From Fidelibacterota bacterium (GTDB lineage: Bacteria; Fidelibacterota; Marinisomatia; Marinisomatales; TCS55), in assembly GCA_004124385.1 (NCBI GenBank), contig SCKN01000003.1:231501-295500 (forward strand): 64,000 nucleotides of DNA, in the 5' to 3' direction. A model generated the notes under the pieces. That model was given only the letters and a program-made list of their open reading frames with translations, was not told the DNA's origin and ran no database searches. The number at the start of each line of letters is the position of its first letter. The first letter of the stretch is position 1. The position numbers and the translations under genes were made by a program. Below are positions 1-9,379 of this stretch, in pieces.

Positions 1-830
1 AAAACTCGACCTGTACCTACTTCCATATAATGATCAATTCCATTTTGAGACATATTCGTAATTGTCTGGCTCCATAAAACAGGGTTTTCTAATTGATTTA
101 ACATTGCAGATCGAATATCATCTGCCAGAGTAATGGGATTTGCAGAAACATTGCTATAAACAGGCATAATGGAATCGCGAATTTCGATTGAATCTATCAT
201 TTCTGCAAGATTTCCCCGTGCATTTCTCATCAGTGGAGAATGGAAGGCTCCGCTCACATTTAAAGGTATCACCATTCTGGCACCATTTTCTTTGGCAGTT
301 GTCATAGCCGAATTTACAGCATCTAGCGTACCAGAAATAACAACTTGACCGGGCGCATTGTAATTTGCCGCTACAACAGTCCCGGAAACATTTTTTGCAA
401 TGTTTTCTACCATTTCATTATCTAAACCAATGATGGCTGCCATTGTACCCGGATGTTCTGTCCCGGCGTTTTGCATACTTTTGGCTCTGACGTTCACCAG
501 TTGAAGCCCTGTCTCAAAATCAAAAGCTCCTGTAAGAGCGTAGGCAGAATATTCACCTAAACTATGTCCGGCTGCGCAATCGGGTTTTATGCCTTTTTCT
601 ATGAGCAGTAATCCGATAGTAACTGCTACAATATATAATGCTGGTTGTGTGTATTGTGTTTGTTTTAGCGTTTCATCTGGGCCATTGAACATTATATCTT
701 GAATATCTACACCTAAAATATCATTTGCTGTTTCAAAATGAGATTTAGCTAAATCTGAATTCTCAAAAATGTCTTGGCCCATGCCTATTTTTTGAGATCC
801 TTGTCCCGGGCATAAAAAGGCTAAACTCAT
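1..830 (-). CDS. fabD: Malonyl-CoA:ACP transacylase, C-terminus off the window
   Basis: Transfers malonyl groups from CoA to acyl carrier protein to feed fatty acid elongation in the cytosol. The protein begins MSLAFLCPGQGSQKIG, with the GQGSQ loop of the family. It has the nucleophile elbow GHSLGEYSA with Ser at about residue 90, and the partner His in AFHSPLM near residue 198. About 276 codons are visible of a usual 305-315, so only the extreme C-terminus lies beyond the left edge. The ATG overlaps the fabH stop by 4 bp (ATGA), which fixes the start and indicates translational coupling in the plsX-fabH-fabD order. Confidence 0.95.
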   Translation of the reverse strand, partial: MSLAFLCPGQGSQKIGMGQDIFENSDLAKSHFETANDILGVDIQDIMFNGPDETLKQTQYTQPALYIVAVTIGLLLIEKGIKPDCAAGHSLGEYSAYALTGAFDFETGLQLVNVRAKSMQNAGTEHPGTMAAIIGLDNEMVENIAKNVSGTVVAANYNAPGQVVISGTLDAVNSAMTTAKENGARMVIPLNVSGAFHSPLMRNARGNLAEMIDSIEIRDSIMPVYSNVSANPITLADDIRSAMLNQLENPVLWSQTITNMSQNGIDHYMEVGTGRV

Positions 831-1816
831 GAAATTGCGCCCCAGCGAATAAGCATACTGCCCCAGGTGAATCCGCCGCCAAAAGCTGCTAATAATAATA
901 AATCGCCTTCAGCCAAGCGATTCAATTCAACTGCTTCATCTATGGCTATGGGAATGGTTCCGGCTGTTGTATTTCCGTAACGATTTATGTTGACAAATAC
1001 TTGATCTTTATGCAATCCGCAACGCTTTGCAGTAGCATCAATAATCCGTCTATTTGCTTGGTGAGGAATGAATAATGAGACATCGTCGCCATGTAATCCG
1101 TTTTTATCCAAAATTGCTTTACTGACTTCAGCCATTCGCTTTACAGCAAACTTGAATACTTTTTTTCCATCCTGGTAAATATAATGCATCTTTTTTTCCA
1201 GAGTATCTTTCGAAGCAGGATGGAGGCTTCCGCCAGCCTGTACTGTTAAATATTGACTTCCGCTGCCATCCGTGTGCAGGATCGAATCTAAAATACCTTC
1301 GTCATTGTCGCTGGGTTCTAATAAGACGCCGCCGCCGCCGTCACCGAAAATAATACAGGTATTGCGATCGGTATAATCAATAATTGAACTCATGGTATCA
1401 GCACCAATGACAACCACATTTTTATATTTTCCGGATTCGATCATTTTAGCGCCTGTTTCCATAGCGTAGACAAAACCTGTGCATGCAGCAACAATATCAA
1501 ATCCCCAGGCATTTTCAGCTTTTATTTTATCCTGAATAAGAGCTGCCGTCGATACGACTGGGTAATCCGGCGTACTTGTCGCCACTAAAATAAGATCAAT
1601 TTCAGACGCTTTTTTACCAGACCGTTCCAAAAGTTGTCTAACGATATGAGTTCCCATATCGGAAGTCGCTTCACCTTCGGAAACAAGGTGCCTTGTTTCG
1701 ATACCTGTTCGTGAACGTATCCAATCATCGGTGGTATCGACCATTTTTTCCAGATCAAAATTGGTAAGAATGCGTTCAGGTAAATAACGGGCTGTGGCGG
1801 TTATTTTAGCTTTCAT
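827..1816 (-). CDS. fabH: 3-oxoacyl-ACP synthase III (KAS III)
   Basis: Condenses an acyl-CoA primer with malonyl-ACP to start fatty acid synthesis. About 329 residues, normal for the family. The thiolase-fold triad is visible: Cys112 in AACTGFVYA, His in PHQANRR near residue 255, and Asn in GNTTAGT near residue 285. The reading frame stays open about 23 codons further upstream. I chose the internal ATG (MKAKITATARYLPE) because it overlaps the plsX stop as ATGA and begins exactly where KAS III homology should. It sits between plsX and fabD in one minus-strand operon. Confidence 0.96.
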   Translation of the reverse strand: MKAKITATARYLPERILTNFDLEKMVDTTDDWIRSRTGIETRHLVSEGEATSDMGTHIVRQLLERSGKKASEIDLILVATSTPDYPVVSTAALIQDKIKAENAWGFDIVAACTGFVYAMETGAKMIESGKYKNVVVIGADTMSSIIDYTDRNTCIIFGDGGGGVLLEPSDNDEGILDSILHTDGSGSQYLTVQAGGSLHPASKDTLEKKMHYIYQDGKKVFKFAVKRMAEVSKAILDKNGLHGDDVSLFIPHQANRRIIDATAKRCGLHKDQVFVNINRYGNTTAGTIPIAIDEAVELNRLAEGDLLLLAAFGGGFTWGSMLIRWGAIS

Positions 1817-2817
1817 TGATCGTTGTTTTCCATATGTTCTGCCAAGCCAATTCGTATATCGGCAATAAGCCGCCCCTTGAAACATTTTTTAGCCAGAAAA
1901 ATAGAATTTTTGATTGCCTTAACATTGGAACTCCCATGAGCGACAATACATACACCATTCACACCTAAAAGGGGAGATCCACCGTGTTCTTCATAATCAT
2001 ACTGGCTGCTAATGGATTGCAAGACAGGATAGAGCATTTTAGCTCCAAGTTTATATAAAAACTTTTCTTTTATTTTAAGTTTAACCAAATCACTGAACAT
2101 TTTAACCCAGCCTTCTGCAAATTTGATTAGTGTATTTCCAACAAAACCATCGCAAATGAGAACATCTGCTTCGGATGTTAGTATATCTCGACTTTCAACA
2201 TTACCAATGAAAGAAGGGAATTCCTGTTTCAATAATTCATACGCTTCACGATATAATTCGCTCCCTTTTCCCGGTTCTTTACCAATATTAATTAAACCAA
2301 TTTTTGGATTTTTTATATTTTCCACGTGATCCAGATAAATAGAAGCCATGACGGCAAATTGCAATAGTTGTCTAGGGTTCGCGTCGGGATTTGCTCCAAC
2401 GTCACATAACATTTTCCCACCTGTATCCGTAGGAATATACGCCCCCAACGCTGGTCGCTTTGCACCTTTAATTCTTCTCAATAATAATGTAGCTGATGTC
2501 AGGACAGCTCCCGTATGCCCGGCGCTGACAAAGGCATCGACTACTCCATCTCTCAAAAGTTCTATGCCTCGAACCAAAGAAGAATCGGGTTTATCTTTCA
2601 ACACCCGCGATCCTTTATCCTGCATGGATACGACTTGTGTAGTCGGTATCAGATGAACGTGTTCAGGATGGGCAGCGGGTAGAAATTCTTTAATTAGACT
2701 TTCATTTCCAACAAGGTACAATTCAAGAGAATTGTCTGCCTTCAATGCTTCTAGGGCACCATGTACTGTTGCCTCGGGAGCGAAATCTCCTCCCATGGCA
2801 TCTAAAGCTATTTTCAT
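1813..2817 (-). CDS. plsX: Phosphate acyltransferase
   Basis: Makes acyl-phosphate from acyl-ACP, the first committed step toward phosphatidic acid by the PlsX/PlsY route. The 334-residue protein opens with the family signature MKIALDAMGGDFAPE. It also carries SAGHTGAVL and the DVGAN motif, and has near-typical length. It lies between rpmF (9 bp upstream) and fabH (4 bp overlap), the classic yceD-rpmF-plsX-fabH order that couples phospholipid synthesis to ribosome production. Confidence 0.97.
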   Translation of the reverse strand: MKIALDAMGGDFAPEATVHGALEALKADNSLELYLVGNESLIKEFLPAAHPEHVHLIPTTQVVSMQDKGSRVLKDKPDSSLVRGIELLRDGVVDAFVSAGHTGAVLTSATLLLRRIKGAKRPALGAYIPTDTGGKMLCDVGANPDANPRQLLQFAVMASIYLDHVENIKNPKIGLINIGKEPGKGSELYREAYELLKQEFPSFIGNVESRDILTSEADVLICDGFVGNTLIKFAEGWVKMFSDLVKLKIKEKFLYKLGAKMLYPVLQSISSQYDYEEHGGSPLLGVNGVCIVAHGSSNVKAIKNSIFLAKKCFKGRLIADIRIGLAEHMENNDQ

Positions 2818-2826
2818 GAAGGGAAT

Positions 2827-3006
2827 TTACTCCGAAGCTGGAAAAATAGGACGTCCGCGATAGTACCCGCAATTGGGACAGGCGCGATGAGGCATTTTTG
2901 CTTGACTGCATTGTGGGCAGTTAGCTGTTTGCACATGACCTGCTTTATAATGGGTGCGACGTTTTCTGCCTCGAGCTTTTGATATTCGTGTTTTAGGTAA
3001 AGCCAT
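2827..3006 (-). CDS. rpmF: 50S ribosomal protein L32
   Basis: A 59-residue structural protein of the large ribosomal subunit. It starts MALPKTRISKARGRKRRTHY, the L32 N-terminus. It then has two CxxC pairs (CPQC near residues 30-33 and CPNC near 43-46) that form a zinc ribbon, so this is the zinc-binding (C+) form. Longer open frames in other phases hide it. The family signature, its size and its position between the DUF177 gene and plsX make the call firm. It ends 9 bp before the plsX start. Confidence 0.95.
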   Translation of the reverse strand: MALPKTRISKARGRKRRTHYKAGHVQTANCPQCSQAKMPHRACPNCGYYRGRPIFPASE

Positions 3007-3065
3007 ACGTACTCCAAATCTCCTAGATTAACTTCATTTAAATTTTCAAATCTTTCCAGATGAAA

Positions 3066-3524
3066 TCATGTGCTTTTCTTGCAACTACAATTTTGTTTAT
3101 TCTTATTGCAGCCGCATGAAGAACACAATCCTTTACAATCGTCAAAGCACAATTTCTTAAACGGTTGATTCAACGATATATTCTCTGCCAGAACAGGACC
3201 GATATCTACTGATTCTTCCTGATTTGTAAAGAAAATAACATTATGTTCATCATTATTGACAAGATCGGTTTTGTTTGTTAATAAAATCGAAAATTTGATT
3301 TTATTTTTAAAGTCAAAATCGATCAAGCAGCGATCACAAACATTTTGTGTCGATACTGCCATGAATCCTTTCAAGTAATATCCGTGAGATACACTTTCAG
3401 AATGGATGGCAACAGTTATCGTATCCTCGGAAAACTGAACATTATCCAATCCCAAGGATGTGCTGGAAATTTCAAAAAGCTTTTTATTCAGACCGATATG
3501 TAGATCGGTACGAAAAATCTTCAT
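3066..3524 (-). CDS. YceD/DUF177 family protein
   Basis: A 152-residue member of the DUF177 (YceD) family, recognised mainly from its place directly upstream of rpmF and from the CDRC pair at the centre of the protein (near residue 85). The C-terminus is Cys-rich, with CFDDCKGLCSSCGC followed by CSC, as in many bacterial family members, and probably binds zinc. YceD homologues in bacteria and plants are tied to 23S rRNA accumulation or processing; that role is carried over from the family. The gene ends 59 bp before rpmF. Confidence 0.8.
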   Translation of the reverse strand: MKIFRTDLHIGLNKKLFEISSTSLGLDNVQFSEDTITVAIHSESVSHGYYLKGFMAVSTQNVCDRCLIDFDFKNKIKFSILLTNKTDLVNNDEHNVIFFTNQEESVDIGPVLAENISLNQPFKKLCFDDCKGLCSSCGCNKNKQNCSCKKST

Positions 3525-3591
3525 TTTTTAGCGCGGGAAGATACTTCTTTTCGAAGAATGTTCATAAACTTAATTCTGTTTATAAACTGTC

Positions 3592-4812
3592 TTATTCTGT
3601 CGAATTTTCTTCATTTGTCGCAGAATCTGAATCATTTTCTTCATCTGTTGAATCATCGTCCGTTAAAGAAAGATCTTTAATCTCTTCGTCTTCATCGATA
3701 TCATCTTCATCTTTCCGTTCTAATATATTATCATCGTCGGAATTTTTCTTGAAAATGATAAACATGAGTGTTTCACCCACCGATAATATGGATAGTATAT
3801 ATCCAACTGCAGTTAACATAAGCAGAAACAGGAATACAGCTAAAATAACGCCTGCGGCAGTTTCAGTTCCGGATATGGATGCTAAATCAACATTAGGTGC
3901 ATACACACAGCCTGAAAGACCAGAACAGCAACTACCAGCACAACTAATAAAACAAGCTGTTACACTATTGCAAATACTTGATGGGCACACAATATTCGAA
4001 GCATATGCAACAATATTGGCTAATTTGCTTCCCATAAACCAATCACAACCAAAAAAGCTATTAATGAGGTGATAACCGGTAATCCAGAATTTTATAAAAA
4101 TATAACTCGCTAACGCACCGATGGGAATAAGAACACAATGGTAAAGGATTATTCTCCAAGGTTGAGACCACGTAATGGTGTAAGAATTGAATACGGTTCC
4201 CATGGTATCTTCTTCATATGCAGCAATAATTGCCGGCGCGTAAAGAAAGGAGACTCCAAAAACGATGGCAGTATAAATGGTAAATATTGCACCGAAAAAA
4301 TATAAGAGATACGGAATAACAAATAAGAAATCTCCTACATATGGGATTTTACCCACCAAAGCAAACACGGCTGCCATGCCAAAGAAAAATATCAAAATAA
4401 AGGCAAATGAAACAGAAGTAAAAACGATTGGATGCCAATGTTTCTTAACATATTTCCACGCATCACCCGATGAATAAAATTCATCCCCTTTTAATTGTTT
4501 AAAGGTAATACGAGAGACAGCAGTACATCCGAAATTGATTGCCAATAATAAACAAACAACTCCAATTCCGTAAACGACACATGCATACCATGGAGCGGGA
4601 TTACCTGACAAACAGGGATAAAGGCCATACTGGCTCCACGTTTCAGAAAAAGTATATCCTGCAAGGGCAAATGAAAGATATGTCAATATAAGGTAATCAG
4701 CATATCCGACAAAAAGCGCCTGTACAAATACAAGAATTTTTTTGCCGCTCAATGCTAATCGTGGTGCACGAAAAATATCACGCACATCAAAATGTAATTT
4801 CATTGGATCCAT
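3592..4812 (-). CDS. Polytopic membrane protein with Cys-rich loop and acidic tail, function unknown
   Basis: Not recognised. The 406 residues hold about six to seven hydrophobic spans (roughly 25-50, 76-98, 128-152, 158-190, 220-242 and 318-353). Between the last two spans lies a loop with eight Cys (256, 276, 281, 288, 291, 295, 296, 302), including a CC pair. That density suggests disulfides outside the cytoplasm or metal binding. The last 50 residues are almost entirely Asp, Glu, Ser and Thr, probably a disordered cytosolic tail. The start is supported by AGGAG five to eight bases before the ATG. It lies 26 bp downstream of the SPOR lipoprotein gene and may share its transcript. Confidence 0.7.
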   Translation of the reverse strand: MDPMKLHFDVRDIFRAPRLALSGKKILVFVQALFVGYADYLILTYLSFALAGYTFSETWSQYGLYPCLSGNPAPWYACVVYGIGVVCLLLAINFGCTAVSRITFKQLKGDEFYSSGDAWKYVKKHWHPIVFTSVSFAFILIFFFGMAAVFALVGKIPYVGDFLFVIPYLLYFFGAIFTIYTAIVFGVSFLYAPAIIAAYEEDTMGTVFNSYTITWSQPWRIILYHCVLIPIGALASYIFIKFWITGYHLINSFFGCDWFMGSKLANIVAYASNIVCPSSICNSVTACFISCAGSCCSGLSGCVYAPNVDLASISGTETAAGVILAVFLFLLMLTAVGYILSILSVGETLMFIIFKKNSDDDNILERKDEDDIDEDEEIKDLSLTDDDSTDEENDSDSATNEENSTE

Positions 4813-4838
4813 TTTATTCTCCTAGTAGTTAAAAAGTA

Positions 4839-5675
4839 TTATTCTTCATAGCGGACATAATCCACCCACGTGGTTGTACCCCGCGATTCTGAAATTATTT
4901 TTGCAAAAGACAGTGCTGTGGTACGGCTGTCATAACTACCAACCCGAACCCGAAACCAGACTTCATCTGTCTCTTTAAAATATGCCTTTTGGATATAGGC
5001 ATCAAACCCGTCATTGATCAATTTTGCCGCGATAACTTCTGCATCAGCTAATAACTTTTTCGAAACAATCTGTATCGTAAATCTACCTTCGTTTTTAGGA
5101 ATATTTAATCCTCGGGGAATTGGTTTTGATTTAATAACCGGTGGAGCAGAAGGTTTTTTAACTTCGTCATAAATTTTTTCAATGTGTTCAATGACAGGTG
5201 CTATTTCTGTTATGTCCGGTACTTCTACAATTGTATCCTCTGTAATCGATTCTTCTCCAAACCATTCTCGATCGTTTTCATTTTCATACCAATCAGGTTC
5301 TGTAGGTTCAGTTGGATTAACAGGAACAGCTTCGCCTTGTTCAACAACAAGTTTAAACGATTGATTTGACAATTCATCGCCATAGTGTGAAACACTCACC
5401 TCCAACGTGTATTCACCTGCAGCATCAGGAACAAATGAGACAATTGAACGGTCAGTCGAAAAATTGAAATGGTTGATATCCAGCATTGAGGCATCTGGTT
5501 GGTCCAAAAGTACCCAGTCATAAACAAGGTCATCACTATCTTCGACGATCTCGGCTTGCAAAGTTATTGCTTCACCGGTTCGTCCAGTCAATCCTTTATT
5601 CGAACAAGCTGTTACAAACAGAATTGTAAAGAGCGTAATAACGCTAAATCGATAAATATGTGAGTTAAACAGAAT
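4839..5675 (-). CDS. Lipoprotein with C-terminal SPOR domain, probable non-ATG start
   Basis: Probably an envelope lipoprotein that binds denuded septal peptidoglycan. The C-terminal ~80 residues (from GRFTIQIVSKK to the end) form a SPOR domain. The middle is Pro/Glu-rich, and a PKD/Ig-like module precedes it. The only canonical start in frame, TTG at 5591, lies after the signal peptide. Reading back from it gives a hydrophobic stretch ending in the lipobox VTAC|SN. Upstream in frame are only ATT (5675) and CTG (5672), set five to eight bases after AAGGA. I therefore place the start at ATT/CTG. Next to ndk, whose stop lies just before the ribosome site. Confidence 0.72.
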   Translation of the reverse strand: MLFNSHIYRFSVITLFTILFVTACSNKGLTGRTGEAITLQAEIVEDSDDLVYDWVLLDQPDASMLDINHFNFSTDRSIVSFVPDAAGEYTLEVSVSHYGDELSNQSFKLVVEQGEAVPVNPTEPTEPDWYENENDREWFGEESITEDTIVEVPDITEIAPVIEHIEKIYDEVKKPSAPPVIKSKPIPRGLNIPKNEGRFTIQIVSKKLLADAEVIAAKLINDGFDAYIQKAYFKETDEVWFRVRVGSYDSRTTALSFAKIISESRGTTTWVDYVRYEE

Positions 5676-5686
5676 ATGTGTCCTTA

Positions 5687-6109
5687 TTAGTAATCTAGAA
5701 TTTCATTTGAAGTATAGAAATATGCAATTTCTTTTTGAGCATTTTTATCGGAGTCAGATCCATGGACAGCATTGTTCTGAATATTCTCCGCAAAGTCTTT
5801 GCGAATAGTGCCTGCTTCTGCATCAGCCGGGTTAGTTGCGCCAATTAAACTGCGGAATGAATTCACTGCATCTTCTTTTTCTAATGCCATAGGCATACAG
5901 GGGCCGGATGTCATAAAATCGACCAGATCATTATAAAACGGACGTTCTTTATGAACAGCGTAAAATCCTTCTGCTTTTTCTCGACTCAAGTGTATTAATC
6001 GTGCAGCTTGGACTTTAAACCCTGCTTCAATTATTCTATCTATGATTTTACCTGTAAAACCATTTCCGACAGCATCGGGCTTTATGATTGCTAATGTTTT
6101 ATTGCTCAC
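5687..6109 (-). CDS. ndk: Nucleoside diphosphate kinase
   Basis: Exchanges the terminal phosphate between nucleoside triphosphates and diphosphates. The 140-residue protein begins [13 protein letters not shown]. It carries the active-site His at about residue 116 in NNAVHGSDS, the NDK signature. Its length is typical. It follows sucD by 17 bp, so it could be part of the sucCD transcript; succinyl-CoA ligase and NDK are known to cooperate in balancing ATP and GTP. Confidence 0.97.
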   Translation of the reverse strand: MSNKTLAIIKPDAVGNGFTGKIIDRIIEAGFKVQAARLIHLSREKAEGFYAVHKERPFYNDLVDFMTSGPCMPMALEKEDAVNSFRSLIGATNPADAEAGTIRKDFAENIQNNAVHGSDSDKNAQKEIAYFYTSNEILDY

Positions 6110-6126
6110 TCAAATCTCCTTGAATA

Positions 6127-7005
6127 TTATTTAGTATTAATTGCTTCTGCCATGGTTTTTCCGATATCAGCTGGACTGCTTACTACAGTTATACCCGCAG
6201 CTTTCAGTGCGGCAACTTTTTCTGATGCAGTTCCTTTTCCTCCGGCTATAATGGCGCCTGCGTGACCCATGCGCCGTCCCGGGGGAGCTGTTTGACCGGC
6301 GATGAAAGCGACGACCGGTTTTTGTAAGTTATTGTCTATCACCCATTGGGCTGCTTCTTCTTCAGCAGTACCGCCGATTTCACCAATCAAGACGATTCCT
6401 TCCGTTTCATCGTCTTCAGAAAATAACGACAACATATCGATAAATGTTGTTCCTATAATCGGATCACCGCCAATGCCAACCGATGTGGATTGACCTAATC
6501 CGGCTGCGACCAGTTGATGAACTGCTTCATATGTTAATGTTCCGGATCGGGAAACAACTCCGATGGATCCTTCTTGGTGTATAAAGCCGGGCATAATACC
6601 CACTTTGGCTTTTCCGGGAGAAATGACACCGGGGCAATTGGGCCCAACAAGTCGAGTGGATAGATTTTTAATAGTGTGATTCACTTTTACCATATCCGCC
6701 GCCGGGATGCCTTCGGTAATACAAATGATCAAATCCATTCCAGCTTCTGCAGCTTCAATGATAGCATTTGCAGCAAAAGCAGGGGGGACGAAAATGACGG
6801 ATGTGTTGCAATCGGTGGCAGTTTTTGCATCGGTCACTGAATTAAATACAGGGACACCTAATGCTTCCTGACCGCCTTTTCCGGGAGTGACACCTCCCAC
6901 AAGATTCGTACCGTATTCCTGAATCTGGCTGCCATGAAAAGATCCTTCTGTACCGGTGATGCCCTGGATGATGAGTCGTGTATCGTTGCCTACTAAAACA
7001 CTCAT
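6127..7005 (-). CDS. sucD: Succinyl-CoA ligase, alpha subunit
   Basis: The CoA-binding subunit of succinyl-CoA synthetase, the substrate-level phosphorylation step of the TCA cycle. It is 292 residues. The Rossmann CoA site is near the N-terminus ([11 protein letters not shown]). The phosphorylated His is in [13 protein letters not shown] near residue 248, and GGDPIIGT lies in the core. It overlaps the end of sucC by 4 bp, as expected for coupled subunits. The heterodimer is cytosolic. Confidence 0.97.
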   Translation of the reverse strand: MSVLVGNDTRLIIQGITGTEGSFHGSQIQEYGTNLVGGVTPGKGGQEALGVPVFNSVTDAKTATDCNTSVIFVPPAFAANAIIEAAEAGMDLIICITEGIPAADMVKVNHTIKNLSTRLVGPNCPGVISPGKAKVGIMPGFIHQEGSIGVVSRSGTLTYEAVHQLVAAGLGQSTSVGIGGDPIIGTTFIDMLSLFSEDDETEGIVLIGEIGGTAEEEAAQWVIDNNLQKPVVAFIAGQTAPPGRRMGHAGAIIAGGKGTASEKVAALKAAGITVVSSPADIGKTMAEAINTK

Positions 7006-8174
7006 TGTGCACCTCCCGTCACGGCTGCAACCGCTTTTTCAGCTGCATCAGCCAGACTAGTTGCAACAAGAAATTCCAAGGATGATTTTTCCAGCAATTC
7101 AGCGGCTTCTTTTGCATTGGTTCCTTCCAGCCGGACAACAACCGGAATGGAAACATTCACAGTATCCATGGCATCAATAACGCCTTGAGCTACACGATCA
7201 CAGCGGACAATACCTCCAAAAATATTAATTAAAATAGATTTTACATTTGGATCTGAAAGGATGATTTTGAAACCGTTTGCCACTGTTTCTGCATTAGCGA
7301 CTCCACCTACATCCAAGAAATTTGCAGGCTCACCGCCGTAGAGTTTAATGATATCCATTGTACCCATTGCCAGGCCGGCTCCATTAACCATGCAACCAAC
7401 ATTTCCATCTAGTTTGATATAATTCAATTGAAACTTACTCGCTTCCAGTTCTGCAGGATCTTCTTCACTTTCATCTTTGTAATCCAGAAGTTCTTTATGA
7501 CGGAATAAACCATTGTCATCAAAATTCATTTTTGCATCCAACGCCATTACTCTATTATCAGCAGTTACAACAAGAGGATTAATTTCCATCAGAGTACAAT
7601 CATATTGAATAAAGACCGTCCAGACAGCTAAAAATATGTCCACAGCAGAATCGATTTGCGTTCCGGTCATTTCCAGTGCAATAGCAAGATTACGAGCTTG
7701 GTCTGCAGTAAGACCTTTTTCCGGGTCTATCCATTCCTTAATGATTTTTTCGGGTGTTTCTGCAGCGACTTTTTCAATTTCCACGCCACCTTCGCTCGAA
7801 ACCATAAAAACAAATTTTCGTTCGGCTCTGTCTAAGACAATACCGGCATATAATTCTCGGGAGATATCCACTCCGGATTCAATTAAAATGCGTTGGACTT
7901 CTTTGCCTTCTGGGCCCGTTTGATGTGTAACAAGGGTCATACCCAATATTTGTTTAGCCACATTTTTGACTTCATCCCGAGAGTGGACTAATTTTACGCC
8001 GCCGCCTTTTCCTCGTCCACCGGCATGAATCTGCGCTTTTACAACGGCTGTTTTTACATTTAGTTTATCATAAGCCGCTAATGCTTCAGCTAATGAAAAA
8101 GCAATAATCCCATCGGGAACACTCACATTGTTCTTACGGAGAAGTTCTTTGGCTTGATATTCGTGTATTTTCAA
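7002..8174 (-). CDS. sucC: Succinyl-CoA ligase, beta subunit
   Basis: The nucleotide-binding, ATP-grasp subunit of succinyl-CoA synthetase. It is 390 residues with [14 protein letters not shown] at the N-terminus. It has the glycine loop [12 protein letters not shown] near residues 51-62 and the C-terminal [12 protein letters not shown] region that contacts the alpha subunit. Length and order are standard. It is the first gene of the run sucC-sucD-ndk on the minus strand. Confidence 0.97.
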   Translation of the reverse strand: MKIHEYQAKELLRKNNVSVPDGIIAFSLAEALAAYDKLNVKTAVVKAQIHAGGRGKGGGVKLVHSRDEVKNVAKQILGMTLVTHQTGPEGKEVQRILIESGVDISRELYAGIVLDRAERKFVFMVSSEGGVEIEKVAAETPEKIIKEWIDPEKGLTADQARNLAIALEMTGTQIDSAVDIFLAVWTVFIQYDCTLMEINPLVVTADNRVMALDAKMNFDDNGLFRHKELLDYKDESEEDPAELEASKFQLNYIKLDGNVGCMVNGAGLAMGTMDIIKLYGGEPANFLDVGGVANAETVANGFKIILSDPNVKSILINIFGGIVRCDRVAQGVIDAMDTVNVSIPVVVRLEGTNAKEAAELLEKSSLEFLVATSLADAAEKAVAAVTGGAQ

Positions 8175-8434
8175 TATTTTCCAGTATTATTTAATTAAAA
8201 CCAAATGAGTATTCTTTTAGAGAGAAAACAACGTGGTTTATAACAGCCTCAAATTTAATCTTTTCATTATACATCATTTTACTTAAATCAAGATTTAAAC
8301 ACCACTTCTATAGTTTTTTACTTCCCCAGGCTTTGTTTACGGCGGGCAGGCAAGACCGACCCCACGAGACCCCGGGGATGAGGAGGGGATTTAGGGGAGG
8401 TGGGAAATATTGTTTTTTTGTTCAAATTTTGATT
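8175..8434. other. Gap between sucC and carbamate kinase: AT-rich upstream region and a G-rich stretch
   Basis: No gene is seen. On the minus strand a perfect TATAAT (8266-8271) lies about 92 bases before sucC and could be its -10 box. The best upstream TTGATT (8286-8291) is only 14 bases away, so the promoter is tentative. Around 8340-8405 the plus strand becomes strongly G-rich, with repeated GGGGA and AGGGG blocks unlike the surroundings. It resembles the purine-rich intergenic repeats common in FCB-group genomes. Whether it recurs elsewhere in this genome cannot be seen here. Confidence 0.35.
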
Positions 8435-9379
8435 TCACGCTTTCACTATTGTTGTTCCCGCTTCACCATTCATCGCTTTTCGGATGTTTTCTATATTTGT
8501 AATAATTGTTTTTTCGCCATGGTGCTTTAAAAAATATATGGCAGATCTGATCTTCGGCCACATACTTCCTTTTTGAAATTGCCCCTCTTTCTGGTACTGT
8601 TTAGCCTCTATATCAGTCATTTGATTAATCGGGCTCTGTTTTGACGTATTGAAATTTAAATATACTTGATCCACATCTGTAATAATATAGTATTCCTGTG
8701 CGCGGATAACTCGTCCAAGTTTGGCTGCTGTCAGGTCTTTATCAATGACTGCATCCAATCCTTCCAGTTTATTATCTGCATCATTGTAAACGGGAATTCC
8801 GCCGCCGCCGGCAGCTAGAACAATTGTCCCGGCATCCACCAAGGTACGGATAGAAATCCCATGCATGACAAAATCAGGATCCGGGGACGGGACCACGCGA
8901 CGCCATTGGCCGGGTTCCTGTTCTTTGATTGTCCATCCGAATTTTTCTGCCAGAGCTTGCGCTTTTGTTTCTTCGTAGCGCTTACCCACATATTTTGTTG
9001 GATCGGCAATGGACGGATCATCCGCACGAACCATGACTTGTGTTACTAACGTAACAACCTCACGATCAACATTTTCTTCCCGAAGCGCATTTTGAAATGT
9101 CTGCTGAATCATATAACCGATCGTACCTTGTGTTCCGGCTACACATACACCCAAGGGCAATGGCGGAACAATGTTATGGGTGAGGTCCATGCGTAAAAGT
9201 TCATCGCCTACTTGAGGACCGTTGCCATGGGTCAAGCACAGGTTATAATCACGGCGGACAAATTCCATTATTTCATTAAGTGAATCCCGGGTATTTGCAA
9301 ATTGTTCATAAATCGTTCCGGTCTGGCCTTTTTGAGACAATGCATTCCCGCCTAAGGCAATAATTGCTGTTTTGTTCAC
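8435..9379 (-). CDS. arcC: Carbamate kinase
   Basis: Converts carbamoyl phosphate and ADP to carbamate and ATP, the energy-yielding last step of the arginine deiminase pathway. About 314 residues. It opens VNKTAIIALGGNALSQKGQ, the carbamate kinase/amino-acid kinase glycine loop. It has THGNGPQVG near residue 50 and AAGGGGIPV in the middle. I chose the GTG at 9379, which overlaps the arginine deiminase stop as TAGTG. The frame runs 10 codons further back, but those codons do not resemble the family. Confidence 0.94.
   Translation of the reverse strand: MNKTAIIALGGNALSQKGQTGTIYEQFANTRDSLNEIMEFVRRDYNLCLTHGNGPQVGDELLRMDLTHNIVPPLPLGVCVAGTQGTIGYMIQQTFQNALREENVDREVVTLVTQVMVRADDPSIADPTKYVGKRYEETKAQALAEKFGWTIKEQEPGQWRRVVPSPDPDFVMHGISIRTLVDAGTIVLAAGGGGIPVYNDADNKLEGLDAVIDKDLTAAKLGRVIRAQEYYIITDVDQVYLNFNTSKQSPINQMTDIEAKQYQKEGQFQKGSMWPKIRSAIYFLKHHGEKTIITNIENIRKAMNGEAGTTIVKA

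Noticed and set aside
2814-3017. 67-codon frame over rpmF as a real gene
   Set aside because: It is another phase of the L32 gene; the L32 frame has the complete family signature and zinc ribbon.
8333-8530. 65-codon plus-strand frame after sucC
   Set aside because: It covers the G-rich intergenic stretch and runs into the antisense of carbamate kinase, with no ribosome site or recognisable motif.
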